Assembly: GCA_014529385.2 (NCBI GenBank)
Contig: CM043949.1
Span: 106,556,554 to 106,620,553 of the forward strand
DNA: 64,000 bases
Source: Adiantum capillus-veneris
Taxonomy: Eukaryota > Streptophyta > Polypodiopsida > Polypodiales > Pteridaceae
Reading direction: 5' to 3'
The notes beneath the pieces were generated by a model, which saw nothing but the letters and a program-made list of their open reading frames with translations, searched no databases and had not been told where the DNA came from. Both the position numbers and the translations under genes were made by a program. Below are positions 23,451 through 59,925 of the stretch, in pieces (positions within the stretch are counted from its first letter, which is position 1; every line of letters begins with the position of its first letter).

Positions 23451-24429
23451 ACTCTTTTTTGGGACATAGGCGTGGAGAGCCAGCCATTTTTAGCTTTGCA
23501 TGTGCATGAGGAGGGGAGCCATGGAAAAGAGCCCTACTCAGGCGAGAGAGAAATCTCAGGGCGAGCACCGTGTGCAGGTCCCCTTGAGGCGAGGAGGGAA
23601 GGACGGTCGACTTCCACCATAGGCCGCACAGACGGGCTCGACGAATGCGCACTGGGATTTGCAGCATAAGCCATTACTGGGGCGACCCCCGCTGAGCACC
23701 GTACGCGCTGCTACCTCCTTGCCAAGCTCTCGCGGCCCTATCGGGCGCCATCGCTGACTGCAAACGCTGCTTTGGTGTTGCTTTTTCACACCAAAAAGGC
23801 CCAAATGCCTTTGGTCTTGGCCATTCCCCTCAAATTTTTTGAGCAAGGGTGCATGCCCACCTCGGCATACACCCATACAAGCTACACGAGATACGGCATC
23901 CAAGCCAAACGAGTTTTGGCATCATACAAAGAGACACACGGCCCTCGATTATCGATATACAATTCAACGATCCAGGAGTGATCAAGTTGCAAATTTTTGC
24001 AACTTAATTATTATACGACAATATTTTCGGTTTTCGCTCTTTAAAGCACCACCCGAGTCGACCATACACGGTAACCATAACTTCGCCGAAGCATACGAAG
24101 CATACATCAGTGTTTGCAAGTGCATCCTCGACTGCAAATCAAGTGCTGATTTCGTGGTGGCTTGGGATTTACAATCCGATTTCAACTTAGACGTTCAGTT
24201 CAGTTGAAGACATAATTACCCAGTTAACTATTGCAACCTGCTACGAGCTAGTGTTGAAGTTCCTCGGTGTTCACCTCTTCGCCAATTCTACCGGGATTGG
24301 AAATTCACCTTCTTTACGACCGCCAGCGAGGTTAGCACGGCTAACTACCTTTGTGTTCGATACGATCACGAGTTTTTGTTGCATTCCAAGGTACTGTTTT
24401 CTCATTTGTTCACACAACACAGATTCGCC

Positions 24430-25026
24430 ATGAGTGCAGAAATTGATGATCAACACATGTTTGACTTTGAATATATCGAATGGGCTCCACCTATGGATGT
24501 CATGGGGCCGGATACTCTCACAGAGAGTACCCTCGTGGCAACAGGGATGGATGGTGCAAACTGAGGTGATCAATCTCTGTCTCCTCGTTTATCAACCCCT
24601 CCTCCACAGAGCGTGTTGGATATTCTAGAGGATGACAGTCAATTGCCAAATTCCAGGGAGTTTATCACTCGACAGGACTGAACAACTTTTGATGCCCGAT
24701 TTCGCAAGCTCGCTGTCAGGGTTCAAATCTTGGTTACACAAGTCGAAAATCTTACACAACTAATTTACAGAATGCTACCAGAATCAGCTCTCCACTTGCC
24801 ATCAACCCAGGGGGTTGCCAATTTACCAGTTATGACCAACGAGGTCCAACATGTCCACAATACTTCGGTTGTCGGAACAAATCAGGGCACGACCAACGTG
24901 GTCAAGAAGCACCTATCACCATCCGAATTTCAACGTGCAAAAAGTCAAAATTTATGCTTTATTTGCTTAGGAACACATCAAAAAAAGCAGTGCCCACATG
25001 TAGGAAAACTTAATCATGATGCATGA
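24430..25026 (+). pseudogene. Gag-like ORF of the short-LTR element, with zinc knuckle
   Basis: From an ATG at 24430 the frame reads MSAEIDDQHMFDFEYIEW and reaches a stop after 45 codons (near 24562). The same frame continues with coding character and another stop near 24678. From 24730 it is open to 25026, with a coiled-coil-like VQILVTQVENLTQLIYRML helix and a C-terminal LSPSEFQRAKSQNLCFICLG followed by THQKKQCPH. That end matches the usual LSP.E...R...LCF.C knuckle of Ty3 gag, with CX2C then H and C partners. Two in-frame stops make this copy a pseudogene. It would bind the element RNA. Confidence 0.6.
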
Positions 25027-28000
25027 GTTTGTGATTTGACATAAACTCCAGTTTTGGTGCACGGCACAGTAGTTATATGGCTTTTTGAATATGTTAGGCG
25101 CAACCATTTTCTCATACTTCAATATGGAATTTTCAGCATATTGCACGTTTTTTTTTGAATTGGGTACTGTTAAACCCCAATTGTTTTCTGCCACAGTCAT
25201 TTTTGGTACGACCAGTCACATCATCTCGGCTTATATGATTTGCCGAAAACATTCAAGGGTAGGACCAGTCACATCGTCTCGGCTTATATGATCTGCCGAA
25301 AACATTCTGAGATGCATGCAAGATCACTGCATTAGGGTGTATATGATACACGTGTCCTACAACTCACGTTTTGCATTTACTTTGGACAGTATTATGAAAT
25401 AACAAATGCTTGGCCCATTTTACATGACATAAGGCTTCTAATTCGTACTCCGATTACCTCGGCGACAAGAGCAGTTGGCAACCAAGTTTGGGGCACCTAC
25501 ATTATTCAAGATATCATCTGATCGAATCCTTACCAGTCTAACCGGTGTAAGGCACTTAGGGTGTTGACTTCAACGGTTATCACGGTAGCCATGGGCTTTC
25601 ATTTTTGTATGCAAGGCATTCTACCCAGATGGTAGACAGTACGCTCTCACAAATCACTCTGTCAAGGACACTATTAGTTATGCATTGTTTCCCATAATTT
25701 TCGGTTGCTATCCAGGCACACAAAACAACCTAAAAACTTCTACTGGATTCACAACCCATACACGGTAGACAGTCAAGATCTGACTTGTGTTTCCTCTTGC
25801 GATGCGAGCATCATACAGTCAGATGGTTGCATGCTTATAGGATAAGCTGCTAGTCATGCATAAGATGTCTAAGCGCACAAGTTCTGGGCACACACAAACT
25901 AGAAATTTAAGGAAAGTCCCTCAGCCCTGCATGCTCTTCTGTTCGTTCTTCACCTCTTTTTCTAAGGTACAACATGAACATTTCCTACGAAGTTTGTTTC
26001 ATGTTTTCTCCTGAGCCAGGATGCTCTACAATTATCAGCTACAAATTGGGCAAGGTGCCATTCACATTTATTTCATCAGTTTATCGATTGAACACTCATT
26101 GCCATACGGGTATGAACCATGCACGTTCGCTACGGGCCATTGCTAAATCTAGGATAAGATCCACTTGTTGGTATTCCATGGATGATTGTTTACCATGGAG
26201 TCCAGAGGCAGCAAACGGTTGAGACAGCATGGCTGTTGACACGAGCTAGGCATCTTACTTGTGTGGATTTCTTGCTCTCTCTATAGCACTACAGAGTGTC
26301 TATGGACATACTGTTTTGGGGTAAGACCTGGCGGGTGATGCTACATCACCCCATAGCCATTAAGGATCACAGTTTGATCTGCATTGAGGATCACAATTGA
26401 TCTCTCCCAGTTATATTTTCAAGGAAATAATTCTGCAATCTACCATACGCAGTAGCAGACGGACACACTTTTCAAGTTGATTCCAATCATTCTGTACACG
26501 GTTGACTATGTTGGTTACCGTTATCTGCTAGTTGAGCAGTTTCTACAAAGAGCCTTACCAACGGGTTTGACTACGTAGATTCTAATCCAAGAGCTTGGAT
26601 TGCAAAGGCAACACCCAGGCTTACCAGTGCAATGCTGTTTGTCTTTTCAGGTAGGGGACGTGCTCCTATCCATTTGAATACGGGTAAGTGAACATTACGT
26701 TCAAATCTCCAAGTATGCATCTATTCATTTGGTGTTATTCCATTTTCAGTATGCATTGCTTGGTTTTTCAAGACATATAAGTACGCTTGAATGTTACAGA
26801 GTCATGCCAAGGGCATGTCGGCACAAAGTATTTTGGGCCAAGTATCCAATCTATCTTTTTGCCTTATGCTGTTACGAACCTACTTTTAGGGTTCAATTTG
26901 GCACATGTTGTCACATGGGATACAACATGGTCTAGGAACTCAAGGAGTTCGGTTTAGCCAGTGTGGAGCAATGAATGAGGATCCCTCTCACTCTTGTCGT
27001 AAAGTGTTTAGAACTACCTCCACACACAAGTACATCTTGTACTTGAAGGATGTTCCTTTTTACACATCCTTACATGAGACATATTCCACATGTGGAGAAT
27101 ATGAGTCTCTGGACTGACACTGGCGCCATTATTTCAATTATGTGTCACATCTGTTTTCTAGACCATTTTTTTAGCACGACGTATCAGGAGCAATTTCGTG
27201 GCCAGAAATTGTCGGATACTCAGAATGACTTGTCAAGGTACAAGTACTGCTAAACAATATTACAGATGGTTGTTTATACGAATAGCAAGGCTATAAGTTG
27301 TTAATGAAAAGTTTCATTGTTTGTATCTAGAAGTGATCACTGTTTCACCTTCTATTATGATTCAGACGTTTAAGCAAAGCTTGCAAAAGATTGCAAATAA
27401 AAGTATTTAGTTTCTTTTCAGAGCTATTTACATTCCTGATAATGTGTGCTAGGCGCATCACATTTGCCATAAGTATTGGCAAGAATTACCATGGAAATAC
27501 AGGTTCGGATCTGTTTTTTGCTAATTGCATGCACACTAGGTGCTAGTGTTTAGCAAAGGCTGATTTGGAACGGCATGCATATTCCTCAAGTTGTTGCTTA
27601 TAAAGCATTTTGCACTTTATGTGCACTATCTCTATGAGATTACCTTTGAGTCTACTAATCACCAATAGAGGTCATGGCTCGGTTTGGGTGTTTGTGGATT
27701 TTTAAAGTTAACCACGATAGTTATTCCACACATCGTTGATTCCTCAACAATGTTATACGCTATTGTGATTTCCCGTTTACCAGCCATCTGGGAAGACTGT
27801 CTGTAAACCGTGGGGGAAACACACCTCAGTACTGTCAGTATCCAAGGGGATTGACAGATTACAAAGTGTAATCTTGGGCTAAAGGATATGCAAAGTGTGT
27901 ACATTAGCTTCATAAGAATTTATTGCTCTTTTTGGAGTTTACTTACTATCAGTTAATGCATGTTGCGACTAGGTTGTCTCTTCATGTATAACTCGGGTTC

Positions 28001-28409
28001 TCAACCTTGAACACTCGTTAGGGTGGGGTTGTTTACTGATGATGAAGAAGAGGGCCAAGTCAAGGACTTAAAATTGGCTGATGAGTTATGTCAGCAAGTT
28101 ACTTTCATGGAAAGTGACAAAAGGTACTCTTTTTGGTACACCTATGTTGTGATAAACTCGTTTACCATGCTCATGAGAGTTCTAAATGGAGTCTACACAC
28201 TAGGTTTGGATAGGAACCGGTACCATCAGATGGTTACAAAGGGGCAACAATGTAGAAAATCAAGATGTTACTCTTGGTTTCATTGAACCTCCTACTGAAC
28301 CGGGTTTCGCTCAAATGAACCGTTGGATCCATGTGGGATGTACGGTAGAAACATTAGTGTTCTTATGAAGATACCATCACTTGTGTTTTCGCGGACGAAA
28401 ACGCTTCTC
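25027..28409. other. Internal 3.4 kb without recognised coding
   Basis: No RT, RNase H, integrase or protease motif in any frame. The frame at 28023-28286 (87 codons, start DDEEEGQVKDLKLADELCQQ) looks protein-like but matches nothing I know. Confidence 0.5.
25205..25310 (+). repeat. 53-bp tandem duplication
   Basis: ccagtcacatc.tctcggctt and tgccgaaaacattc recur at a 53-base offset with three or four differences, inside the short-LTR element. Confidence 0.85.
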
Positions 28410-28420
28410 CAAGGGGGGAG
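28410..28420 (+). promoter_or_regulatory. Polypurine tract of the short-LTR element
   Basis: aaggggggag followed by taa and then the LTR start tgtcagg. Confidence 0.7.
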
Positions 28421-28423
28421 TAA

Positions 28424-28568
28424 TGTCAGGACAAGGGTAGGACCAGTCCGGGCCAAGGGCCAGGGCCAGGACGGACATGCAGTCAAGGGGGTCCCTATAT
28501 TTAGAAGGCCAAGGGCCTATATAGGGCATGGCTGGGTGGAAATTAGCATGAGTTCCCATGTCCTCTCA
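28424..28568 (+). repeat. 3' LTR of the short-LTR element
   Basis: Same sequence as 23296-23436 with an extra ccaggg unit and a few substitutions; ends ctctca. Confidence 0.85.
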
Positions 28569-28888
28569 TGCCTACACATATAAGAAGAGTTAAGTGTTAC
28601 GTGAGTAGGCCTCCCCCATCTCAGAAAAAGAAAAAATTGTTGTATTAGTATAGGTTTATTGGTAGGTAGAAAAAGGACTCAAGCATGGCGTGAGAAGGTA
28701 TATCGTTACAGAATTGGGAAGGCCAAGCACGATTGAGTATAAATAGTTGGTGATTATAGTTGTTTGCTTGCTTGAATTTAGAGTTTTGTACGTGCGCTCT
28801 ACCTAAAGAGACATAGAGAGAGAAAGCCATGTATGTGTCCACTCTCCAGAGACACACAACAAGAAAAAGATAAGATGCTTCAGTTTTG

Positions 28889-28889
28889 C

Positions 28890-28950
<61 letters not shown>
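28889..28950. repeat. (GT)n(GA)n compound microsatellite
   Basis: About 12 gt units passing directly into about 19 ga units. It lies in what would be the 5' leader of the CHCH pseudogene. Confidence 0.95.
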
Positions 28951-28952
<2 letters not shown>

Positions 28953-28996
28953 AGAACTAGAAAAGCGTGAAAGCCTTCTTCTTCCTGCAAGTTATC

Positions 28997-29376
28997 ATGC
29001 CTCGTTGAAGCGGTGGTGGAGGCCACCTTGCTCCTCGCCCTGTGCATAGTGCTCCTCCTCCCTCTTGCAAGGCACCACCTCCCGCTCCTGCTCAACATGC
29101 CCCTCCACCAGCTCCGACACCAAGTGGTGGTGGCTCCCTCCTTCGTGTCCTTGGGGCCACCATCGCTCAAGGAATGGCTCTTGGGACTGGAAGTACCATT
29201 GCGCACAGAGCTGTTGATGGGATAATGGGGTTGTGAATCGTGACGCATGAGCATGTAACCCCTGATGCACCTGCTTTTGCAACTTCCTTGAATCTGACCA
29301 CAGTTGAACTTAGTGGGTCAAAGCATGCGCAAATCAGACCGAGTCCAAGATTGCATCAATGCTTATTGCAGTGACA
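28997..29376 (+). pseudogene. CHCHD2/CHCHD10-like (CHCH domain) pseudogene
   Basis: From ATG 28997 the frame reads MPR, a TGA, then SGGGGHLAPRP, Pro/Ala-rich APPPAPAQHAPPPAPTPSGG, and the conserved block LRVLGATIAQGMALGTGST followed by IAHRAVDGIMG. This is the plant CHCHD2/10 pattern: N-terminal Pro-rich targeting region and Gly-rich helix. These small proteins act in the mitochondrial intermembrane space. A second TGA stands where the family has Arg (after IMG), with IVTHEHV following. A frameshift between 29260 and 29304 leads to VQDCINAYCSDI, part of the CX9C motif. The remaining C-terminus is replaced by an (AG)n tract. The lesions leave no functional ORF; whether it is a retrocopy is not clear. 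Confidence 0.8.
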
Positions 29377-29377
29377 T

Positions 29378-29462
<85 letters not shown>
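29378..29462. repeat. (AG)n microsatellite, about 42 units
   Basis: Starts exactly where the CHCH pseudogene homology ends. Confidence 0.95.
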
Positions 29463-29467
<5 letters not shown>

Positions 29468-29534
29468 CCTTGTGCTACCTCCCGCGACACGCACATTCCT
29501 CCTTGGGCTTTGTGAGAGAGAGGGAACTATCTTT

Positions 29535-29582
29535 TATATATATATATATGTATATATATATGTGTGTGTGTGTGTGTATATG

Positions 29583-29641
<59 letters not shown>
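29535..29641. repeat. Compound (TA)n(TG)n(TC)n(TA)n(GA)n microsatellite
   Basis: Consecutive dinucleotide runs with partly self-complementary arms (tctctctctc...tatata...gagagaga). Confidence 0.95.
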
Positions 29642-29647
<6 letters not shown>

Positions 29648-29770
29648 AAGAAGAGAATTTTAATGTCGTAGGAAACTATCCCAAGAGACCTTAAAGATCT
29701 ATACGAGCAGGAGAGTTGAACTCAAGAGATAAATTTTCCATACTACGTTAACATCCTTGTAAGCTTGGGT
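29641..29770 (-). mobile_element. SINE-like copy 1 (minus strand, 5' half diverged)
   Basis: Read on the minus strand, 29745-29641 matches 30810-30900: ttgagttcaactctcct, atctttaaggtctctt, ggatagtttcctacga, then attctcttctt, followed by the (TC) run of the neighbouring microsatellite. The upstream half is too diverged to show an A box. Confidence 0.5.
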
Positions 29771-29779
29771 ATGAAAAAA

Positions 29780-30755
29780 AAAACCTGCATAAGTGGGATT
29801 ATACGAAACCTGGGTCTTTTTGAAATTTTGGAATCTTTAAGTTTTTGGCCTTTTCATTTTTTGAAGCCATTAAAGAATACCTTTTAATTGTGAGTAGGTG
29901 AGTCCAATTTTGAATGGGTTTTTATAAGAGGGTAAGTGTTATGTGAATAGATGAATGGGGTCTTATTAGAGGGTATCTAAATAGATATCCTTTGGAAAGG
30001 AAAAAAGGATTGAAAAGAAGGAAAAAAAGATATCTAAAGACATATCCTTTGGAGGGTTGAGAGCAGACGGAATTTGAGAAGATTTGAAATGAGCTAGTCT
30101 TGAGGATGACAATCTAGTGATAATTGATTGAGAAAAGTAAAAGGGGTCCCAATCAGGGCTAGAAAAATACATTTTTCCTGATAGAAGAAAATAAGGGCAA
30201 ACTTGAAATTCTCTCGGTTTTTAGGTCAAAATTTGAAGCTTTTGCTCTGTAATTACACTAAAACTTGTGAAAATTTCTCGGTTTTCTTCAAGGCAAGCTC
30301 GAAACTTAACCGGGATTTTAGGATTTCAACAGGTTAAAATACACTAGACCTCGGTTTTTTTCTCACATTGGCCCCAATCAAGTATTGAAGCTAAAGCTAG
30401 GAGGAGGGAGACACGAAACCCTAATGTGTGCACACTTTGTATGTGCAAATATCTATTTTAAAGTTGTAACGTGTTTGCATATCAAGGCAAGAGAGATCAA
30501 ACAAGGCAAGGATGTGCTGAGGTGGGGTGCTCTTGTTTATGGTGATATGAATCCCTAAACAAAGAAAAGGGGCGTGGCACAAAAAAGAGCAAGAAGCAAC
30601 AATACTAGGACGTGGTACCATGGGGTACTCATTGAATAGCCCCTCATTGAATAGCCCTTTTCGCTTAATAGTGCGAACACATGATGACCTGAATAAGTAA
30701 ACATGATGATAAATTTGAGCACTATAAAAAAGAAAATAGATGTTTTAGGGTCATG
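29780..30755. other. No gene seen
   Basis: AT-rich sequence between the inverted SINE-like copies, with a repeated atccttt-ggaaagg/agatatc word group near 29975-30055. Confidence 0.4.
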
Positions 30756-30759
30756 TTTT

Positions 30760-30905
30760 CTCTATCACCCAAGTGTGGTAGATTGGTTATGCCATTTCCC
30801 TCTTGAATAACAGGTTTTGAGTTCAACTCTCCTCGTCGGATGATCTTTAAGGTCTCTTCGGATAGTTTCCTACGATGTTAACATTCTCTTCTTCTTTTTC
30901 TTTCT
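30760..30905 (+). mobile_element. SINE-like copy 2 with tRNA-type A and B boxes
   Basis: tggtagattgg at 30776-30786 fits the pol III A box and gagttcaactc at 30819-30829 fits the B box, about 43 bases apart as in tRNA genes. The tRNA-like head is followed by an unrelated body (ggtctcttcggatagtttcc) and a pyrimidine-rich end (cttcttctttttctttct). That head-body-tail form is typical of plant SINEs. The body is repeated in inverted orientation at 29641-29745. No target duplication was established, and an alternative reading is that the two copies are the ends of a foldback element. Confidence 0.45.
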
Positions 30906-32188
30906 TTGTGGGGAATAATAAAGGGGTACTCCAAAAAGCTTTAGAGAGGTTGGTCTTGCCAAGTATTTGCACTGCATGGGGGCCAACTCTCTCTCACTCT
31001 AGCCCCTAGAAAGGTGTGCTAAACATTCCTAATTTATAGCACATATATTTGTGCATCGACTTTAGCAAGTAAAGAAACAGAAATAGGACTTATCCCTATG
31101 TGTCTCACTTAGATGAGAGACCAATGTGTGACTGCAAGTTTTTGAGTGTTCAGAGTTAACATCGACAGCATTACCGCTCAAACATTGACTCTGTGACCCC
31201 TTGAAGGTTTACAAGACAAGGTTGGAAAGATCCACTAAATATGACTCTCGAACTACCTCATTTTTTGTTTTTGGCTATGTGATTGTGACAAATTTTTCTG
31301 GTAATCTCAAACACTCGCTCTTTTTGGTGTTCCAAAGGAAGGATTACACGGTGGGGGGTGGCTAAGTCTCAAATGATGATGAGTTTTTGATGTGAGTTGT
31401 TTTCTCAACTCAAACTAATCATTAGTTTGATACGAAATGGATGCTTTCTTTTGTTTGGATAGAAAACAAGCCAAATGATTACTTTTTGGCCATACCAAGC
31501 AAGGATTATGTGGAGGGACCCAAGGTGTAAATTTCTTTTAGCTAACTCCAAATTGATGCCCTTTTTATGTGAGTTAAGAAAATGATGATTTGTTTGATGT
31601 GAATTAAATGTTCTCTTTTGTGTGTGAAAATAGTATGGATTTGGTTTCATTGCATGACAGATCAATTGGTATAATGTGGAAATTAAAGTAATTTCCTAAT
31701 CCTGCATTGTTTCATTGCATGACAGATCAATTGGTATAATGTGGAAATTAAAGTAATTTCCTAATCTTAGTATATTTTATGCTCTCGCTTTTATCTCGAG
31801 CCTCTTGGGTGTGCCATATGTGTGTGTGTGTGTGTGTGCACTCTGTGTGTGTCGAGGGAGAGAGCGAGAGAGGGAGGAATGTTTGCATTGCACACATACA
31901 TACTTGATAACCACATATGTTACATTATAAGAACTTATGATATTTCAAATCTTGAAGCTCCAAATTATATTTGATAAATAATCTAAAAGGAAGGCCATTT
32001 TAATCTTTTCATTAACTTGACAATTTGCCTAAGTTTGTTCTAATTTTGGCTTTCAAGTTAACTCTTGTCGCCAGTCGGGCCTAGGGACTTGGGGTGTTTT
32101 ATAGAGCTAACAATTTGCACAGCAAATATTCAACTCATTGATTCACTCCGCCTTGCTTCGTTGAGGTGAACGAAAGCGCGATACATTC
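30906..32188. other. Upstream region of VMP1; no other gene seen
   Basis: Contains a (TG)n run at about 31819-31838 and the 65-bp duplication. The last 90 bases before the ATG (ttcgttgaggtgaacgaaag) would be the 5' leader. ttttatag near 32096 is a possible TATA box, not verified. Confidence 0.4.
31644..31766 (+). repeat. 65-bp tandem duplication, nearly perfect
   Basis: gtttcattgcatgacagatc and the next 38 bases recur exactly 65 bases later. The near identity means a recent event. Confidence 0.95.
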
Positions 32189-56600
<24,412 letters not shown>

Positions 56601-57420
56601 ATATTTAGCCAAGGAACGTATATACACAGATTTTTTGCCTTCCACATTGGCTGGCCTTGTGTTGATGATGCGGCCAAGCGTGTGTAAGATCGAAGGAAAT
56701 TCAACGATCTTATAATCACATGGCTTTTGTATACACAAACACCTTGAAAGACTATCTGTCCTCAGCAAGTTTTGTGAACAGATAGCTCTCATTTGTCAAA
56801 AGAGACCTCGATGTAGCCTCTGTTTATTGCAAAGAGGAAAGCCGACTTTCACATTTAAGTGACTTTCTTGGTTCTTGGAAAAGAGACGGTCACAGCTGTC
56901 CTGCCTTCCGAATGTCCAAAATTCACGGTCTCATGTCCAATTGAGACTTCGTTCATTGAAAACAACTCTCTTGTGGTCTTTTTTTTTAGCAATTTCATTC
57001 AATTCTTTTAGTGCAGAATTATCTATTTGTCAAACTATGAGAGCTTTTGTATCCACTCCATGCGATCCGAAAGTCCACAGTAAATTTCTGTTCTACTTTG
57101 CCATCATGCTGCCTTGTGAACACTCTTTTGTCTAGTAATCATTTTCAAATCTGTGACAAACTGCCTAATGTTATTTTTGTTGATTGTTTAATATGCATCC
57201 CTACTAAAATCCATAGTTTTTTAATCTAATCTGTAAAATGATACTTACGCTTTACAAAAAACTTCACCTTGTGGAATGCTGCTTGTTTTTTGAATTGCAT
57301 TGAAGTGCTATTTACTTCAGAGAATGTTGTTTCCTAAAGAGAGTAGCTCCTTTCAGTTTTTTTAGCGAGTCATCTACCTAGGGTTTGTTTTTGATTGTAG
57401 TATTTTTCAAGGCTCTATAA
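56601..57420 (+). other. VMP1 3' untranslated and flanking region
   Basis: No gene seen. The transcript end is not evident; the clearest aataaa is at 57563. Confidence 0.45.
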
Positions 57421-57422
57421 GA

Positions 57423-57472
57423 CGCGCACACACACACACACACACTTTCACACACACACACACACACACACA
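57423..57472. repeat. (CA)n microsatellite
   Basis: Two ca runs separated by tttca. Confidence 0.95.
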
Positions 57473-59786
57473 AGGATTTACCTGATAAGGTGCACGACGG
57501 TGGTTTACTTATAGGACTAATTCTATGTATAATTTGCAGTGTCCTCATGTAAGTGTACGCCTCAATAAAATCATGGATGCTTATTGTCAGTGAAATAGGT
57601 TGCAAGCCATTTCCAGGTGGAATGTTTCCAAGATGGCCCTCTAAGCTGATCCTCCCTAGTGTTTTGAAAAGTTTTATTGGAATTGAATAGGGGTCTATCT
57701 ACTTGGGGTTATTTCAATGTATCCAGTCATGGGCTGATGTACAGAAGTGGTGTGGTTTTCGATTCATCTATCATGCGAGTTACGACTCACGCAAAGAATG
57801 TGAAACATGTAGATGCGCAAGATTTGAAAGATGCGAAATTACATTTCAAGAACATTGTTATTTAACGGAATGTTGAAGAGAAGTAGGTGTGCATTTCAAG
57901 ATTTCAAGCGTATTGAGAAGTTAAGGTCTTGCATGAACTTTCTAATCAAACGTTTTGGAAAATAGTAATTTGGTAAGGACTCTGCAATACTTGCTGATCA
58001 TTGTAGCATGTGTTATTATGGAGGGGCATGTAGGGTTGGTGCTATTTTGATCACATGGAGCTACTGCCATGTGGGACAATGTGCCTAGTACCTTAGTAAT
58101 TTTTGTAGGGGAATCTACTCTCGAAGTAGGCTAGATAGAGGGTATGCATGGGTGTTATTAACAAGAAACCGTAGGGCACTCTTTTGCCTACTTGAAGGCC
58201 CTTTGACAACCTTTGTACTTACGAGTACGGCCGACTGCCTTCATCGGCCTCTCTCTCCTTCGCTTCTCCTTTGAGCTCTCTCTTTTTTTTGCTCCCCCAC
58301 TTTTGGCTTATAGCCTTCATCTCGCAGAACGTGACGTGTAAAGGTAGACTCCCTCCGCCATATTATGTTAGTAGATGAGTGGCAAGGACTCTAGTTGTAG
58401 CCATAAGGAAATAGTTGAGAAAGACTTAGATATTGTACTTATGCATCTCTTACTTTGGTGTGCTTAATATTGTGATTAAACGAGTTCAAAAGGATGCATT
58501 GATTGGCTCTTACTTGGGCACTCCTCCACCGCCATGGAGTGAGGGCATGTCATAGAGCTCCTGTCTCATTATGGACATGCGTATTATGCACTTCAACACA
58601 ATGGAGAATGTGGTGGGGGATGACATATCGAGCTCTAAACAAGTTCCAAGTTGGATAATCACTAGCAAATAGTTGCCTAGGTGATTAATCCATGATTAGA
58701 GGTAAATATACTTTGCTCTCACACCATTGTAACTGCTAAACGTCCTCGGCTAGTACTGACGAGGAGCTGTTGTATGCTTTGTAAATCATGCAAATTGCAC
58801 CAAAGAACACAAGTCATGTGTAGTATTTTCATTTTCATAAATTCAAGGTAGGAGCAATAAAAGAAGATCGAGTTTCAAGTGAGTTGGCTCAAGTAGAGGG
58901 GCCCCATCATCCTAGAAGCGGCCCAAGCTTGGAGTCATTTCTGGTCATCTTGGAAGAGCTCGGTCACACAAAAGTTGATATAGTCCACTCATGATCTTCC
59001 CTCTCTTGATAGCAAATTGTTCACACTTAGAAAGACAAAATTTCGAGTCACTCTATCTCATCATCATTTACGGATGGTTGACAAATATCAATCTGCAAGA
59101 CCACTACCACTATATAACATTGCAAAGGCTGGATTTTAAAAGATGACCCGAAAAGAATTCCATTGTCACTTCTAGAGGTTGCATCATCCTTTTGGCACCC
59201 TAATGTCCTAAGGTCCACCTTAAACTAATTGCATTGGCACGTTTGAAGGGTGCTTCACCCTTTTGGCACCCTAAGGTCCTGATACGCACCTTATAGCCAT
59301 CTTCGTTATTTTGGCCTTTCCACTCTTTATATTTTCACTCTTTAGAATGGTCAATTCTAAAGAGGAAAACATTTACGTAGACCAAAATCAATTTTTTTGA
59401 CATTACCTCACTTTGAAATTATAGTCATGCTCGACTATGTACATATACGAGAGAAGGCAAACTAGGTCGTTGGCATTTAGCTAAGGATCCACGTTTATCA
59501 CATTGACAACATTTTATAGCAAATGACCAGTTTACTTGGTGCTTGGGAGTTTAGCTGTCACAAGCGTATGTGTTCATCATATCTACTATACTGTTTTGTA
59601 GTAAATAGCAACTCTACCTAGTCCTTTGGAAACATAGCTGTCGCCAATGTGTGTCCTTTTGTATGCATACATTTTGAAACATTTGAAACATAAATGAAGA
59701 GCATTTAAATGAACAAGCCAAAAAAGAAAAAACTTTTTCTTTCATTTCCCTTTGCAACATTTACATTGATGATTACTTTTCATGCA
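57473..59786. other. No gene seen
   Basis: Short ORFs only. cacccttttggcaccctaa-type words occur twice near 59190 and 59260, a diverged local duplication. Confidence 0.4.
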
Positions 59787-59925
59787 ATTCATTGCAAGCA
59801 TTAACTAAGTACATTTAATCTTCTTACTCTAACTAGCTTCATATATTCCTAATGGATTCATTGCAAGCATCAATTAAGTACATTTAATCTTTCGACGCTA
59901 ATTAGCTTTAAATCACATCTTGACC
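59787..59925 (+). repeat. 69-bp tandem duplication
   Basis: attcattgcaagcat.aa.ta, agtacatttaatctt and taattagctt recur at a 69-base offset. Confidence 0.85.

Larger units (their letters stand above)
23296..28568 (+). mobile_element. Short-LTR, gag-only LTR retrotransposon (non-autonomous), 5.3 kb
   Basis: LTRs of 141 bp (23296-23436) and 145 bp (28424-28568) differ by few bases and a 6-base tandem insertion. An exact Met-tRNA primer site (23438-23450) and a purine tract (28410-28420) are in the right places. The flanks are tgcca on the left and tgcct on the right, a near-match 5-bp target duplication. Inside, the only protein-like part is a gag-type ORF with a zinc knuckle at about 24730-25026; no pol motifs were found in the remaining 3.4 kb. 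It is therefore a gag-only or LARD-like element that would depend on enzymes supplied by another element. Confidence 0.8.

Noticed and set aside
28997-29376. RNA editing as explanation for the TGA codons of the CHCH gene
   Set aside because: U-to-C editing is known from organelle transcripts of ferns and hornworts, not nuclear genes, and the frameshift and missing C-terminus are not repaired by it.
30776-30829. A true tRNA gene
   Set aside because: A and B boxes are present but acceptor and anticodon stems do not pair convincingly; a SINE head fits better.
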